Shown: positions 50,042 through 58,570, counted from the stretch's first letter. The stretch is 64,000 nucleotides of DNA from Lawsonibacter faecis (GCF_014287675.1 NZ_JACOPQ010000004.1:290815-354814), one strand, 5' to 3'. Notes: generated by a model not told the origin, from the sequence alone. Translations and numbers: made by a program.

Positions 50042-50074
50042 TGTAACCAATTTGTGACCGCCGCCGCTTAAAAT
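50042..50074 (+). promoter_or_regulatory. SARP-type operator and promoter of the first tiny SWQG gene
   Basis: Heptamers TGTAACC (50042-50048) and TGTGACC (50053-50059) have a 4-bp gap, then 9 bp, then -10 TAAAAT (50069-50074). SARP regulators are known to bind such heptamer repeats (11-bp period) about 8 bp before the -10. The same layout recurs at 56642. Confidence 0.65.
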
Positions 50075-50128
50075 GTGATCACACAACTGGGGGAGCACTT
50101 TCTCCGGCGCGAAAGGAGTGTACGCAGC

Positions 50129-50323
50129 ATGAAGACCACAGGCGGGGAGACCTTTGTGATTAAGGTGATGAACACCCAGAACGCCACATGGCAGGGCACC
50201 GTCACCTGGACGGACGGGAAGAGAACGGAGCCCTTCCGCAGCGCGCTGGAGCTCATCAAATTAATCGACAGCGCACTGGAGGAAGAGATCCCACAGAGAG
50301 AGGGGGCAGGGGTAAGACGATAG
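50129..50323 (+). CDS. tiny SWQG-domain protein (paralog 1)
   Basis: 64 residues: ETFVIKVMNTQNATWQGTVT, then a conserved FRSALELIKLIDSAL helix. It is about 70 percent alike to the protein at 56736 and matches the C-terminus of 42318. ATG 50129 has GAAAGGAG. No known domain name. It is the first gene of the adhesin transcript, 234 bp before the adhesin; two hairpins (50375-50396, 50399-50419) and the c-di-GMP riboswitch lie between. Confidence 0.85.
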   Translation: MKTTGGETFVIKVMNTQNATWQGTVTWTDGKRTEPFRSALELIKLIDSALEEEIPQREGAGVRR

Positions 50324-50374
50324 GAACCGCTGCCTCCCGGAGGGTACGGGAAGGAAACTGAAGAAGCAAAACTG

Positions 50375-50419
50375 CCGGACAGGGGGGCCCCCCTGTCGCA
50401 TTTCCCCTGCGGGGAAATG
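50375..50419 (+). terminator. two tandem hairpins before the riboswitch
   Basis: GACAGGGGGG / CCCCCCTGTC (50375-50396, almost no loop) and CATTTCCCC / GGGGAAATG (50399-50419). No T-run, so they may be processing or stability elements separating the tiny gene from the adhesin. Confidence 0.45.
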
Positions 50420-50431
50420 ACAACACTTATG

Positions 50432-50515
50432 GAACACGACAAGGGCAAACCGGCCGAAAGACCGGGACGCAAAGCTCAGGAGGCTACAGCGGGAACACCC
50501 GCCAGGCCAGTCCAG
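50432..50515 (+). promoter_or_regulatory. cyclic-di-GMP-I (GEMM) riboswitch
   Basis: Conserved blocks appear in order: CACGACAAGGGCAAACC, the GNRA-capped stem CCGGCCGAAAGACCGG, GGGACGCAAAGC, then the second stem with AGGAGGCTA and CAGGCCAG. These are the GEMM-I aptamer signatures. The adhesin start follows 40 bp later. Confidence 0.9.
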
Positions 50516-50526
50516 CCGCCGACTTC

Positions 50527-50553
50527 CATTCTCTCGAACTTGAAAGGAGAATG
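50527..50553 (+). promoter_or_regulatory. stem that can mask the adhesin ribosome-binding site
   Basis: CATTCTC (50527-50533) pairs with GAGAATG (50547-50553), covering part of the AAAGGAG site of the adhesin. It could be the riboswitch expression platform, acting on translation. Confidence 0.5.
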
Positions 50554-50556
50554 AAA

Positions 50557-53500
50557 ATGTTGGCTAAAAAAGGAAAAAAAGTTCTTGCAATAATCCTCAC
50601 GCTCTGCATGGTTCTGGGCCTGCTGCCCATGAGCGCGCTGGCGTCCAGCAAAGACCAGATTGGCTCCTATTATGAGCTGGATCAGAACGGGAACATGGTG
50701 GGTGAGGGCACCGCGACGTCCGTTACCACCACGGATGACGGCGCGGTCACACTGGAAAAGAATATTAAGCCTCTCGCGGGCGAGAATGAGTTTGAAATCA
50801 CCCTGAAGGTCACCACGACGCCCCAGACCAAGGTGGTCACCACCTCCCCCGATGCGGCGGTGGTTATCACCATTGACGTGTCCAACAGCATGGACAGCAA
50901 AGATATTAAAAATGCCAAGGCTGCGGCCAAGGCGTTTGTCAAAAATTTCATTGCCGATGCCGGCACCGCCAAGCGCATGGTCTCCATTGTGGCCTTCGGC
51001 TCCAACGCTGTTACCGTACTCCCCTGGACTGACGCCAACAGCAACGGCACTGTCAACCCCGACGTGAATGCGGCCATCGACCGCGTGAGCAGCTCCTTTG
51101 TGCGCCGGGTGGGCGAGGGCGCCTGCAATATTCAGGGGAAGCACACCCATGACGAGGCATATAGCTTTGTTGAGACTGCGGAGCAGTCGGATATAAGGGA
51201 TGAGGCCAGTAAAAACGGACCCAGTTCCTCTACTTGTAAGGTTTGCGGCGCGACTGTGAAACGTGAAAGCCAATGGATACTAGTGGGAACCATATATTAC
51301 TGGAAAGACCATGATCACTGCACCTATGACGGCTGCGCCACCCCCAAGGATACCAATCATAGGCATAATGCGCCCAAGGAGTACAGCGGTCCCCACGGCG
51401 GGTCCGACGTGACCCCCGGCGGCGGCACCAACATGCAGGGCGGCCTCCGGCTGACCGATAATCTGCTCCGGGAACTGAAGGGCCGGGAAGCCTTCGCGGG
51501 CATGAACAACCTCTATGCGGTGATGCTGACCGACGGCGCGCCCAGCGACTACTCTACCTCTAAGCAGCTTACCGGCAGTGTTGAGTATATTGAGGGCGGC
51601 AACGACGGCAGCAACTTGAAAGATGAGTACAAGACCTACGCCGCCACCGAGGCCAGGGCCATTCGCAATACCACCGGCGCGAAGCTCTATACCATCTCCT
51701 ACGGCACCAGCGATAAGGTCAACAACTGGCTTTCCGGCAGCATTGCCACCAAAAACTACCCCGCCGACAAGGCCGGTGATTTAAACCTGGTGTTTGAGGC
51801 CATCAGCCAGCAGATTCTGCTGGAGGTGGAAGCCTGGCGGGTCACGGATCCCATGGGCCCCGACATTGTCTTTACCTCCGAGGACGTCAGCACCACAGAC
51901 CCCGATATGATGAAGTACTTTGACGGCGGCACCCTGTACTGGGATCTGAAGCAGGATGTGCCCACGTCCCAGGGGAAGAATAAGGTCTACACGACCTCCT
52001 ATACCATTAAGCTGGACAATACCAAGGAGTCGTTTATTCCGTATGAGGGCGAGTTCCGTCCCACCAACGGCGTCACCAGCCTGACCTATATCATTTACGA
52101 TGAGAACGGCGCGCCCATCCCCACCGACCCCAAGAAGCCCGAAACCAGCCTGCGCACCGGCTACTTCAAGGTGCCCACCGTCAAGAGCGACCGGCCCGAG
52201 GCGGAATACACCGTCAACTACCTGTACAAAGATAAGGAAACCGGCAAATACGTGCAGGGCAATACGGAGACCAAGGCCGCCAAGCTGTGGGATAACGTGA
52301 CCATCAATTCCGCCGATTACAGCAGGGAGAACTACTCCTATGTCAGCGGCGACGCGGGCGACCAGAAAATTACCGCCAAAGACATGACCTTCAACCTCTA
52401 CTACGACCCCGATACCACCACCGTCACCGTCAATCACTACTACAAAGAGACCGTCATTGACGCGGATGGAAACGAGACGGTGGGCGAATACCCCCAGAAA
52501 CCTGATCGCGTCGTGATTGACGGTTTGAATGACCCCCTCTACGTGGGCGATTCGTATGAGGCCAAAACGCTTGCAAGCGGGTATGAACTTGATGCAGGAG
52601 CGTCCGATGAGGCCAAAATTGATAAGCTGGTCAAGACCGGCAATGAGGTGAACTTCTACTACTACCGCACCGTGGACAGCCGGAAGGAAGCCACCGTCCA
52701 GGTGTACCACATCTACAACGAGGAGCAGTGGGTCCTGGAAAACGGCAAGTACGTGAAGACGGTTGTGGAGGGCGAGCGCCAGGCGATTGGTGACGAGGTC
52801 TCCGGTAAGGCCACCACTACCTTCGCCACCTCCACCACCGGCGAAAGCGGCTACACCTATGTGCCCGGCAGCGCTGTGATTACCGGCGGGTCCAGTCTGA
52901 TTGTCACCGAGGGCGCCGCCTCCTTCCAGCTGGGCGAGGGCGCAAACACCATTACGCTCACCTTCCTCAAGAGCGCCGGCGACACCCCCGATGCAGACGC
53001 CGCCGCCGTCGAGGTTGTCCACCGCTATACCAAGAACGTCACCACCGTGGACGCTGAGGGCAACATCCACACCGACAACGTCGCCGCGGAGACCTTTACC
53101 GAGTCCGTGGAAGGGCATTACGTCGGCGAGAGCTACACCGCCGGCGCGTGGCGGTTTGAGGCCGACGGCGATGTCTACAGCGTGAAGCCCGGCCAGAATC
53201 TGACCATCGACGCCCTGAAGGCAGAGGGTAACACCATCTACGTGGACTATGAGCTCATCTCCGCCCCTGCGACCACCAGCGTTACCGTACAGCACATCTA
53301 CCGCACCTACAAGCTGATCACCATCGACGAGGAGACCGGGGAGTCCGAGCGGGTATTGGATGAGCAGATCGCTGAAGACCCCGTCGAGATCGGCGACCTC
53401 TATGTGGGACAGAGCTATGCGCCCACCATTAACCCCAGCGAGCGTGTCGGCTTTACGATTAACGCGGAGGACTCTGAGAATTACCCCTCCGCCATTGTCG

Positions 53501-56500
53501 AGCCCGGCGGCAAAACCGCATTTGTCTTCTACTACGACAAGGACGAGACCAGCGACGAGCGGGACGAGGCCAGCATCAACGTGACCTACACCTATATTAC
53601 CCACCTCTCCACTGTGGTGGAGGGCAAGCCCGTGGTCATTGATGTGACCGTTACCCCCGAGGATTACCAGGTTACGGAGACCGGCCTCAAGGCGGGCGAC
53701 CTGTTCACCCCCGAGGATAAGCCTGAGTACAACGATGCGGACTATACCCTCATGAGAGGCTCTCTGGACGCGGTTACCCTGAAGAGCGGAACCAATGCCA
53801 CCATTGCTCTGGTCTATGAGCGCGATGACAGCGACCGCGAGGACGCCGATGTCACCGTCAACTACTACTATACCGACTACTACATGACCATTGTGGACGG
53901 TAAGGCGGTCTACCTCAGAGACGAAGAGCCCGTGCTGGACACTGAGCACAGCGGCCCGATGGACGGAACCTTCTATAAGAACCAGATCGTGGAGCTGACC
54001 GCCCGGCCTGAGTTCGATGGCAACACCTACGTGCCCGCCGCCGGCAATCAGAGCTCCGTCACCCTGGCGGCAGGCGAAAACACAGTGAATCTCTACTATA
54101 CCAGAGAAATCCCCCTGCCCCGGGCCACCGTCACCGTGGAGCACTGGTACACCACCGACGTGATCGGGGTGGATGGCGTCACCACGCCGGGCACCCCCGA
54201 GAAAAAGGACGGCTATACCGTGACCAAGGAGCTGTTTGAGGGTGAGCGCTATACCGCGGCTGCCCGCATCGACGACGGCTTCACCTTCCAGGCGGTCACG
54301 GTTGGTACCGACTATACCCAGGATGACTCCACCAAGGACGTGACCCTTGACGCGAACGGCAGCCTGACGGTCCGCTTCGACTACCACAGAACCCAGGACA
54401 ACAGTCAGAGCGCCAGCTATACCGTCAACTACTTCTTTAAGACGCTGGACTGGGATCAGAATCCCGGGGACGTGGATTATCCCGCGGTTCCAAGCCAGTC
54501 CGAACGCTTCACCTCCTTTGCCACCCGCACCGCCACCGCCACCCCCGACCTGAAGGGCGTGTACACCCTGGACGATGTGACGAGCACGCCGGACTATGTC
54601 GAGCAGGACGGCGCCTATTCCATCGTGCTTGAGGCGGGCGACGGCAACGAGATCAACTTCTACGCCTACACCCGGACCGATACCCGCACGGACACCGCCG
54701 TGAAGGTGGTCTACGAGTACTATATGCGCGACACCCACACCGACACTGAGACCTATTCCGGCACCTCCAGCGAGCTGATTTCCGGCCGGAGCAACAACGC
54801 CTGGGTGGGCAACCGCTTCTCCTTCACCGCCGATTCCAGCCGCGACTGGCAGGATCGCAGCTACGCGCTGACCGGCGACGCCGTCCAGACCATCGACTCC
54901 CTGGCGGCGCTGGAAGAGGACGGCAGCACCGCCAACGTGCTCACCTACAAGTACGTCTTTGAGTACTCCAGCCGCCGCGACGCGTCCGTCACCGTGGAGC
55001 ACATCTACCAGACCTATGACAGCTACACCGGCAGCACCTACACCAGCGACCGGACCTCCGAGACCTACGAGAGCGACGGTGAGGACGATCTCTATGTCGG
55101 CAGCATCTTCACCGCCCCGGTCGCCGATAAGGCGGGCTATGCCTGCCAGACCGACGCGGCCGGCCGCACCATTACCCTGGGCTACAACATGAACCTGGTG
55201 AGGGTCTACTATCTGCGCACCATCAGCACCGACCCCGGCAACTACACCGTGGACGTGGTGCACATCGACGGCGCCGACGGCGCGCCCAACCAGGAGATGC
55301 TCACCGCCCAGAACACCAGCAAGAGCTACAAGGTGGGCGAGGAGTACACCCACGCCCCCGCCGCCAATCTGCCCGAGGGCTACAAGCTGGCCCACGAGCC
55401 CGAAATCACCGGCGAGAGCACCGCCAACGGCACCGTGACCGTCAAGTACACCTATGTGCCCAAGGATCAGCTCACCCTCAAGGTTGTTTACAATGTGGTA
55501 GCCCCCGACGGCCAGGGTGGAGTGACCGTCGTCAAGACTCTGGAGAGCGCGACCACCAGCCACCTGGAGGGCTTCGAGTATAACCTCCTGCCCGCCAAGG
55601 AGTTCACCGGCTACAGCTACCTCGGCCTGGCTGAGGGCAGCGCCGCGGCCGCCGGCACCCTGACCGCCGACACCACGGTGACCCTGAACTACGAGGCCAA
55701 CCGCTATCAGTTCCGCGTGGACTTCATTAACGACTACAACGACACCCTGATCGAGACCGTGTGGACCAGCGACATGACCGCCGACTTCGGCTACACCCTG
55801 ACCAACGCCGACGTCTCTCCGTACCTCCAGGCCCCGGACGCCGAGGATCTCTCCGCCTGGCAGACCTCCCGGATGCCCTCCGGCTACCACCTGGCCGGCG
55901 TGAGCTACCCCACCATGGGCGTCTCCGGTGAGGGCGCCTACGGCGAGGACGGCGAGACCTTCGACGCCAGCGCCGTGACCAACGTGGTGAAGGTTCGCTA
56001 CGATTACGTCCCCTCCGTTGATCCGGTCGACCCCGAACCCAGCACCTACCACGTAACCGTGAAGTACTTGGAGGAGGGCACCGGCAAAGAGCTGGCCAAA
56101 GAGTTCAGCACCGGCGAGCTCAGATACAACAGCGAGTACGACGTGAGCGCGGAAGCCGCCAAGAGTATTAGCGGCTACACCATCTCCAGCGTGGACGGCG
56201 AGACCAGCGGCAGGGTGCGCCGCAACCTGACCGTCACCGTGTGGTATACTGCTGTCGGCGACGGCGGGATCGATATTCCCGACCCCGAAACCCCCACCGG
56301 CGATAAGCCCGAGCTGCCCGACGGCTCCGGCGAAATCGAGATCACCGACCCCGAAACCCCCACCGGCGATAAGCCCGAGATTCCCGGCGAGACGGGCGAG
56401 ACCGAGATCGTGGACGGCGACGTGCCGCTGGGCAACCTGCCTCAGACCGGTACTGTTGCCAAGGCCGTAGAGCCCCAGTGGACTCTGGGTCTGCTGGCTC

Positions 56501-56571
56501 TGCTGGCCTCCATGGCGGCTGCCGGACTGGCTATCACCGTCTCCCGCAAGAAGGAAGAAGAGGCCGAGTAA
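50557..56571 (+). CDS. giant LPQTG-anchored VWA/MucBP adhesin
   Basis: 2004 residues. Signal peptide (about 1-30); VWA domain from about 95 with MIDAS DVSNS (107-111), GGGTNM (Thr about 291) and MLTDGAPS (Asp about 326). The VWA is split by an insert (about 185-285) rich in Cys and His (C190, H196, H198, C227, C230, H252, H254, C255, C260, H268, H270). About 15 MucBP-like repeats follow, each starting like YTVNYLYKD or VTVEHIYQTY. A tail with two 22-residue DPETPTGDKPE repeats leads to LPQTG (1961-1965), a helix and a basic end. Start chosen at the second ATG (8 nt from AAAGGAG). Controlled by the c-di-GMP riboswitch. Confidence 0.93.
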   Translation: MLAKKGKKVLAIILTLCMVLGLLPMSALASSKDQIGSYYELDQNGNMVGEGTATSVTTTDDGAVTLEKNIKPLAGENEFEITLKVTTTPQTKVVTTSPDAAVVITIDVSNSMDSKDIKNAKAAAKAFVKNFIADAGTAKRMVSIVAFGSNAVTVLPWTDANSNGTVNPDVNAAIDRVSSSFVRRVGEGACNIQGKHTHDEAYSFVETAEQSDIRDEASKNGPSSSTCKVCGATVKRESQWILVGTIYYWKDHDHCTYDGCATPKDTNHRHNAPKEYSGPHGGSDVTPGGGTNMQGGLRLTDNLLRELKGREAFAGMNNLYAVMLTDGAPSDYSTSKQLTGSVEYIEGGNDGSNLKDEYKTYAATEARAIRNTTGAKLYTISYGTSDKVNNWLSGSIATKNYPADKAGDLNLVFEAISQQILLEVEAWRVTDPMGPDIVFTSEDVSTTDPDMMKYFDGGTLYWDLKQDVPTSQGKNKVYTTSYTIKLDNTKESFIPYEGEFRPTNGVTSLTYIIYDENGAPIPTDPKKPETSLRTGYFKVPTVKSDRPEAEYTVNYLYKDKETGKYVQGNTETKAAKLWDNVTINSADYSRENYSYVSGDAGDQKITAKDMTFNLYYDPDTTTVTVNHYYKETVIDADGNETVGEYPQKPDRVVIDGLNDPLYVGDSYEAKTLASGYELDAGASDEAKIDKLVKTGNEVNFYYYRTVDSRKEATVQVYHIYNEEQWVLENGKYVKTVVEGERQAIGDEVSGKATTTFATSTTGESGYTYVPGSAVITGGSSLIVTEGAASFQLGEGANTITLTFLKSAGDTPDADAAAVEVVHRYTKNVTTVDAEGNIHTDNVAAETFTESVEGHYVGESYTAGAWRFEADGDVYSVKPGQNLTIDALKAEGNTIYVDYELISAPATTSVTVQHIYRTYKLITIDEETGESERVLDEQIAEDPVEIGDLYVGQSYAPTINPSERVGFTINAEDSENYPSAIVEPGGKTAFVFYYDKDETSDERDEASINVTYTYITHLSTVVEGKPVVIDVTVTPEDYQVTETGLKAGDLFTPEDKPEYNDADYTLMRGSLDAVTLKSGTNATIALVYERDDSDREDADVTVNYYYTDYYMTIVDGKAVYLRDEEPVLDTEHSGPMDGTFYKNQIVELTARPEFDGNTYVPAAGNQSSVTLAAGENTVNLYYTREIPLPRATVTVEHWYTTDVIGVDGVTTPGTPEKKDGYTVTKELFEGERYTAAARIDDGFTFQAVTVGTDYTQDDSTKDVTLDANGSLTVRFDYHRTQDNSQSASYTVNYFFKTLDWDQNPGDVDYPAVPSQSERFTSFATRTATATPDLKGVYTLDDVTSTPDYVEQDGAYSIVLEAGDGNEINFYAYTRTDTRTDTAVKVVYEYYMRDTHTDTETYSGTSSELISGRSNNAWVGNRFSFTADSSRDWQDRSYALTGDAVQTIDSLAALEEDGSTANVLTYKYVFEYSSRRDASVTVEHIYQTYDSYTGSTYTSDRTSETYESDGEDDLYVGSIFTAPVADKAGYACQTDAAGRTITLGYNMNLVRVYYLRTISTDPGNYTVDVVHIDGADGAPNQEMLTAQNTSKSYKVGEEYTHAPAANLPEGYKLAHEPEITGESTANGTVTVKYTYVPKDQLTLKVVYNVVAPDGQGGVTVVKTLESATTSHLEGFEYNLLPAKEFTGYSYLGLAEGSAAAAGTLTADTTVTLNYEANRYQFRVDFINDYNDTLIETVWTSDMTADFGYTLTNADVSPYLQAPDAEDLSAWQTSRMPSGYHLAGVSYPTMGVSGEGAYGEDGETFDASAVTNVVKVRYDYVPSVDPVDPEPSTYHVTVKYLEEGTGKELAKEFSTGELRYNSEYDVSAEAAKSISGYTISSVDGETSGRVRRNLTVTVWYTAVGDGGIDIPDPETPTGDKPELPDGSGEIEITDPETPTGDKPEIPGETGETEIVDGDVPLGNLPQTGTVAKAVEPQWTLGLLALLASMAAAGLAITVSRKKEEEAE
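56281..56410 (+). repeat. 66-bp direct repeat in the adhesin wall-spanning region
   Basis: GACCCCGAAACCCCCACCGG occurs at 56281 and 56347 within two successive 66-bp units that encode DPETPTGDKPE. Copy number could vary between strains. Confidence 0.8.
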
Positions 56572-56585
56572 GTCCGCAGACTTCC

Positions 56586-56619
56586 GTACACCCCCGCGGC
56601 CATGGTCGCGGGGGTGTAC
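56586..56619 (+). terminator. terminator after the adhesin gene
   Basis: 13-bp perfect arms GTACACCCCCGCG / CGCGGGGGTGTAC, followed by CATTTGAG; T-run weak. Confidence 0.65.
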
Positions 56620-56641
56620 CATTTGAGACGAAAATCCGGGA

Positions 56642-56674
56642 TGTAACCGCGTTGTGACCGGAACAGGATATCAT
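56642..56674 (+). promoter_or_regulatory. SARP-type operator and promoter of the second tiny SWQG gene
   Basis: TGTAACC (56642-56648), 4-bp gap, TGTGACC (56653-56659), 9 bp, then -10 TATCAT (56669-56674). Spacing is identical to 50042-50074 while the gaps differ in sequence. Confidence 0.65.
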
Positions 56675-56735
56675 AGTGCCGAAAGGGTAAGAATATTGTA
56701 CGGCGCCCCATGTGACCCGGAAGGAGACAATTCAG

Positions 56736-56927
56736 ATGAGACAAAAAGGCGGAGCGGATACCTTTGTGGTTCAGATCCTGAACACACAAAACGCCAGCTG
56801 GCAGGGCACCGTAACCTGGACGGACGGCAAGCGGAGGGAGTCCTTCCGCAGCGAATTGGAGCTGATTAAGCTGATCGACAGTGCCGTGAGCAAGGACGGG
56901 GAAAAGCCGGAATCAGCCCGCACATGA
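56736..56927 (+). CDS. tiny SWQG-domain protein (paralog 2)
   Basis: 63 residues, ADTFVVQILNTQNASWQGTV then FRSELELIKLIDSAV. Close paralog of 50129-50323. ATG 56736 has AAGGAGA. It is a separate short transcript between its SARP-like promoter and a terminator at 56940. The predicted fold is a small beta sheet and a helix; role unknown. Confidence 0.85.
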   Translation: MRQKGGADTFVVQILNTQNASWQGTVTWTDGKRRESFRSELELIKLIDSAVSKDGEKPESART

Positions 56928-56939
56928 CCATAAGCTGCA

Positions 56940-56978
56940 AAAAGACGAGCCCCCTGCCTCGCAGGGGGCTCGTCTTTT
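56940..56978 (+). terminator. terminator after paralog 2
   Basis: 17-bp perfect arms starting AAAAGACGAGCCCCCTG, loop CCTCG, followed by TTTT within the arm end. Confidence 0.9.
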
Positions 56979-57027
56979 GCGTGCGCATGGTGTATAATGC
57001 AGGGTATCAATCCGCTGGAGGGCGCGC

Positions 57028-57315
57028 ATGAGAGAGTTGATTGCAGATTACGGGCTGTGGATTCTGATCTGGCTGGGATGCCTCAACCTGCTGGGGTTCT
57101 GCCTCATGGGGTTTGACAAGCGCCGGGCCAGACGGGAGGGCTGGCGGGTGCGGGAGCGGAGCTTCTTTATTGTGGCCGCCCTGGGCGGCGCCCTGGGGAC
57201 GGTCCTGGGGATGTACGTGTTCCGCCATAAGACCCGGCACTGGTATTTCAAGTACGGCCTGCCCGCCATAATCATCGCTGAGGCTGCTGCGTTCGGGTGG
57301 CTGTGGTTCAGATGA
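57028..57315 (+). CDS. DUF1294 membrane protein
   Basis: 95 residues: helix, then the family motif MGFDKRRARREGWRVRE, then two more helices with GGALGTVLGMYVFRHKTRHWYF. The function is unknown. ATG 57028 has GGAGGG 5 nt upstream. Confidence 0.9.
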   Translation: MRELIADYGLWILIWLGCLNLLGFCLMGFDKRRARREGWRVRERSFFIVAALGGALGTVLGMYVFRHKTRHWYFKYGLPAIIIAEAAAFGWLWFR

Positions 57316-57394
57316 GGAGTGGCTGAGGCTGCGCTATGCAAATGCATTCAGGCGGGGCGATCCGCTTCTCCGGAAAAGGAACGGATTCCCAGAT

Positions 57395-57422
57395 AAAAAT
57401 GCCGCCCCTGGGCGGCATTTTT
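57395..57422. terminator. bidirectional terminator
   Basis: Arms AAAAATGCCGCCC / GGGCGGCATTTTT, between the DUF1294 and DUF896 genes. Confidence 0.9.
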
Positions 57423-57529
57423 AGTCGAAACGACAAGCTGTTGTGGAACCTGACTGCTTTGCAACAGGCCATTGGCTTCTGGGACGGTATGGGCAAGGGG
57501 TCTGCCCGCTTCGCGGATAAGGGGATGTC

Positions 57530-57736
57530 TCAGTCCCGCCTGGGGAGCTTGCGCTTGGTGCCGTCGCGCTCCATGATATAGGTGCTGTCCAGCTGGGCCG
57601 TCAGGCTGGCCTTGACGGCGGCGATATACTCCTGCCGCAGGGCGTCGCGCTCGGAGAGCTCCTCCGGGGTGAGCCCCTCGGGGCTCTTGGCTTTTTGGGC
57701 GAGGACGTTGATGCGGTCGATTTTGGCCTGTTCCAT
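57530..57736 (-). CDS. DUF896 (YnzC-like) protein
   Basis: 68 residues, IDRINVLAQKAKSPEGLTPE start and ERDALRQEYIAAVKASL, the YnzC/DUF896 helical hairpin family. Bacillus YnzC lies in the SOS operon; here it follows ylmH by 27 bp. The function is unknown. Confidence 0.92.
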   Translation of the reverse strand: MEQAKIDRINVLAQKAKSPEGLTPEELSERDALRQEYIAAVKASLTAQLDSTYIMERDGTKRKLPRRD

Positions 57737-57763
57737 ATTGAATTTGCTCCTTTGTCGGCGAAA

Positions 57764-58561
57764 TCAGAGGTATCGCTCTAATTCTATCATGGTCCGGCCC
57801 TTTTTAGACAGGCCGCCCACGGTTTTTACCACACATTTGCCCAGTCCCCGGCAGGAGAGGACGTCCCCCTGGGCCACGGCCCGGTCGGGCTTGACACACT
57901 CCCGGTAGTTGAGCTGGAGCTTCCCGGAGGAGATGAGCTCCCCCGCGCGGCCCCGGGACAGGGAGAAGGCGGAGGCCGCCACCGCGTCCAGCCTGAGGGT
58001 GGCCACCGTGTCCCGGATGGTCTTGACCTCCACCGCCTTGGGCGCGAGCTGGGCGAGGGGAATGGGCTTGAGCTTCAGGCGGGTCCGCCCGGCGCTCTCC
58101 AGATGGAGGAGGAGGAAGTCCTCGATCTCCCGCAGCAGCAGGATGTCGCAGCAGCCGGGGGCGACCAGCAGGTCGCCCACCTTCTCCCGGTCCAGGCCCA
58201 GGCCCAGAATGGAGCCCAGGAAATCCCGGTGGGAGAGGGATGCGTCCTCCGGAAAGGAGGCGCGCAGAGCGCAGACGGGGCAGTCCTCCCCGGAGCGCCA
58301 GTCGTCTTCCTCCTGCCAGTCCGGCAGGAAGGCGCACACCGCGCGCTCCGCCCCCTCGTACCCGCCGAAAAAGAGGTGCCGTGGGTGGCCGGAGGCGTTC
58401 ATGAGGGCCTCCACCGAGGCGCGCTCCTGAGGGGAGAGAAAGCCGGTGCAGGACGGGATGCTGCGCTGATGGGCCAGATCCATCTTATCCATGGCCCGGG
58501 CCAGGAGCAGCCGCTCGTCGGCGTCCCGGGCGGTTTTGTTGAGCAGTTCAGTCTTGTTCAT
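57764..58561 (-). CDS. ylmH: YlmH-like S4-domain RNA-binding protein
   Basis: 265 residues. N-terminal YlmH domain (RHLFFGGYEGAERAVCAFLP) and a C-terminal S4 domain (ASAFSLSRGRAGELISSGKL). YlmH usually sits between sepF and divIVA; here it has moved about 33 kb away. Relatives take part in ribosome rescue. It ends 28 bp before DUF896 and follows the AEC gene. Confidence 0.9.
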   Translation of the reverse strand: MNKTELLNKTARDADERLLLARAMDKMDLAHQRSIPSCTGFLSPQERASVEALMNASGHPRHLFFGGYEGAERAVCAFLPDWQEEDDWRSGEDCPVCALRASFPEDASLSHRDFLGSILGLGLDREKVGDLLVAPGCCDILLLREIEDFLLLHLESAGRTRLKLKPIPLAQLAPKAVEVKTIRDTVATLRLDAVAASAFSLSRGRAGELISSGKLQLNYRECVKPDRAVAQGDVLSCRGLGKCVVKTVGGLSKKGRTMIELERYL

Positions 58562-58570
58562 AGGACGCTC

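Noticed and set aside
51781..56622. 1613-codon open frame on the minus strand opposite the adhesin
   Set aside because: It mirrors the repetitive GC-rich adhesin gene, has no domain or RBS, and its composition is biased as expected of an antisense shadow.
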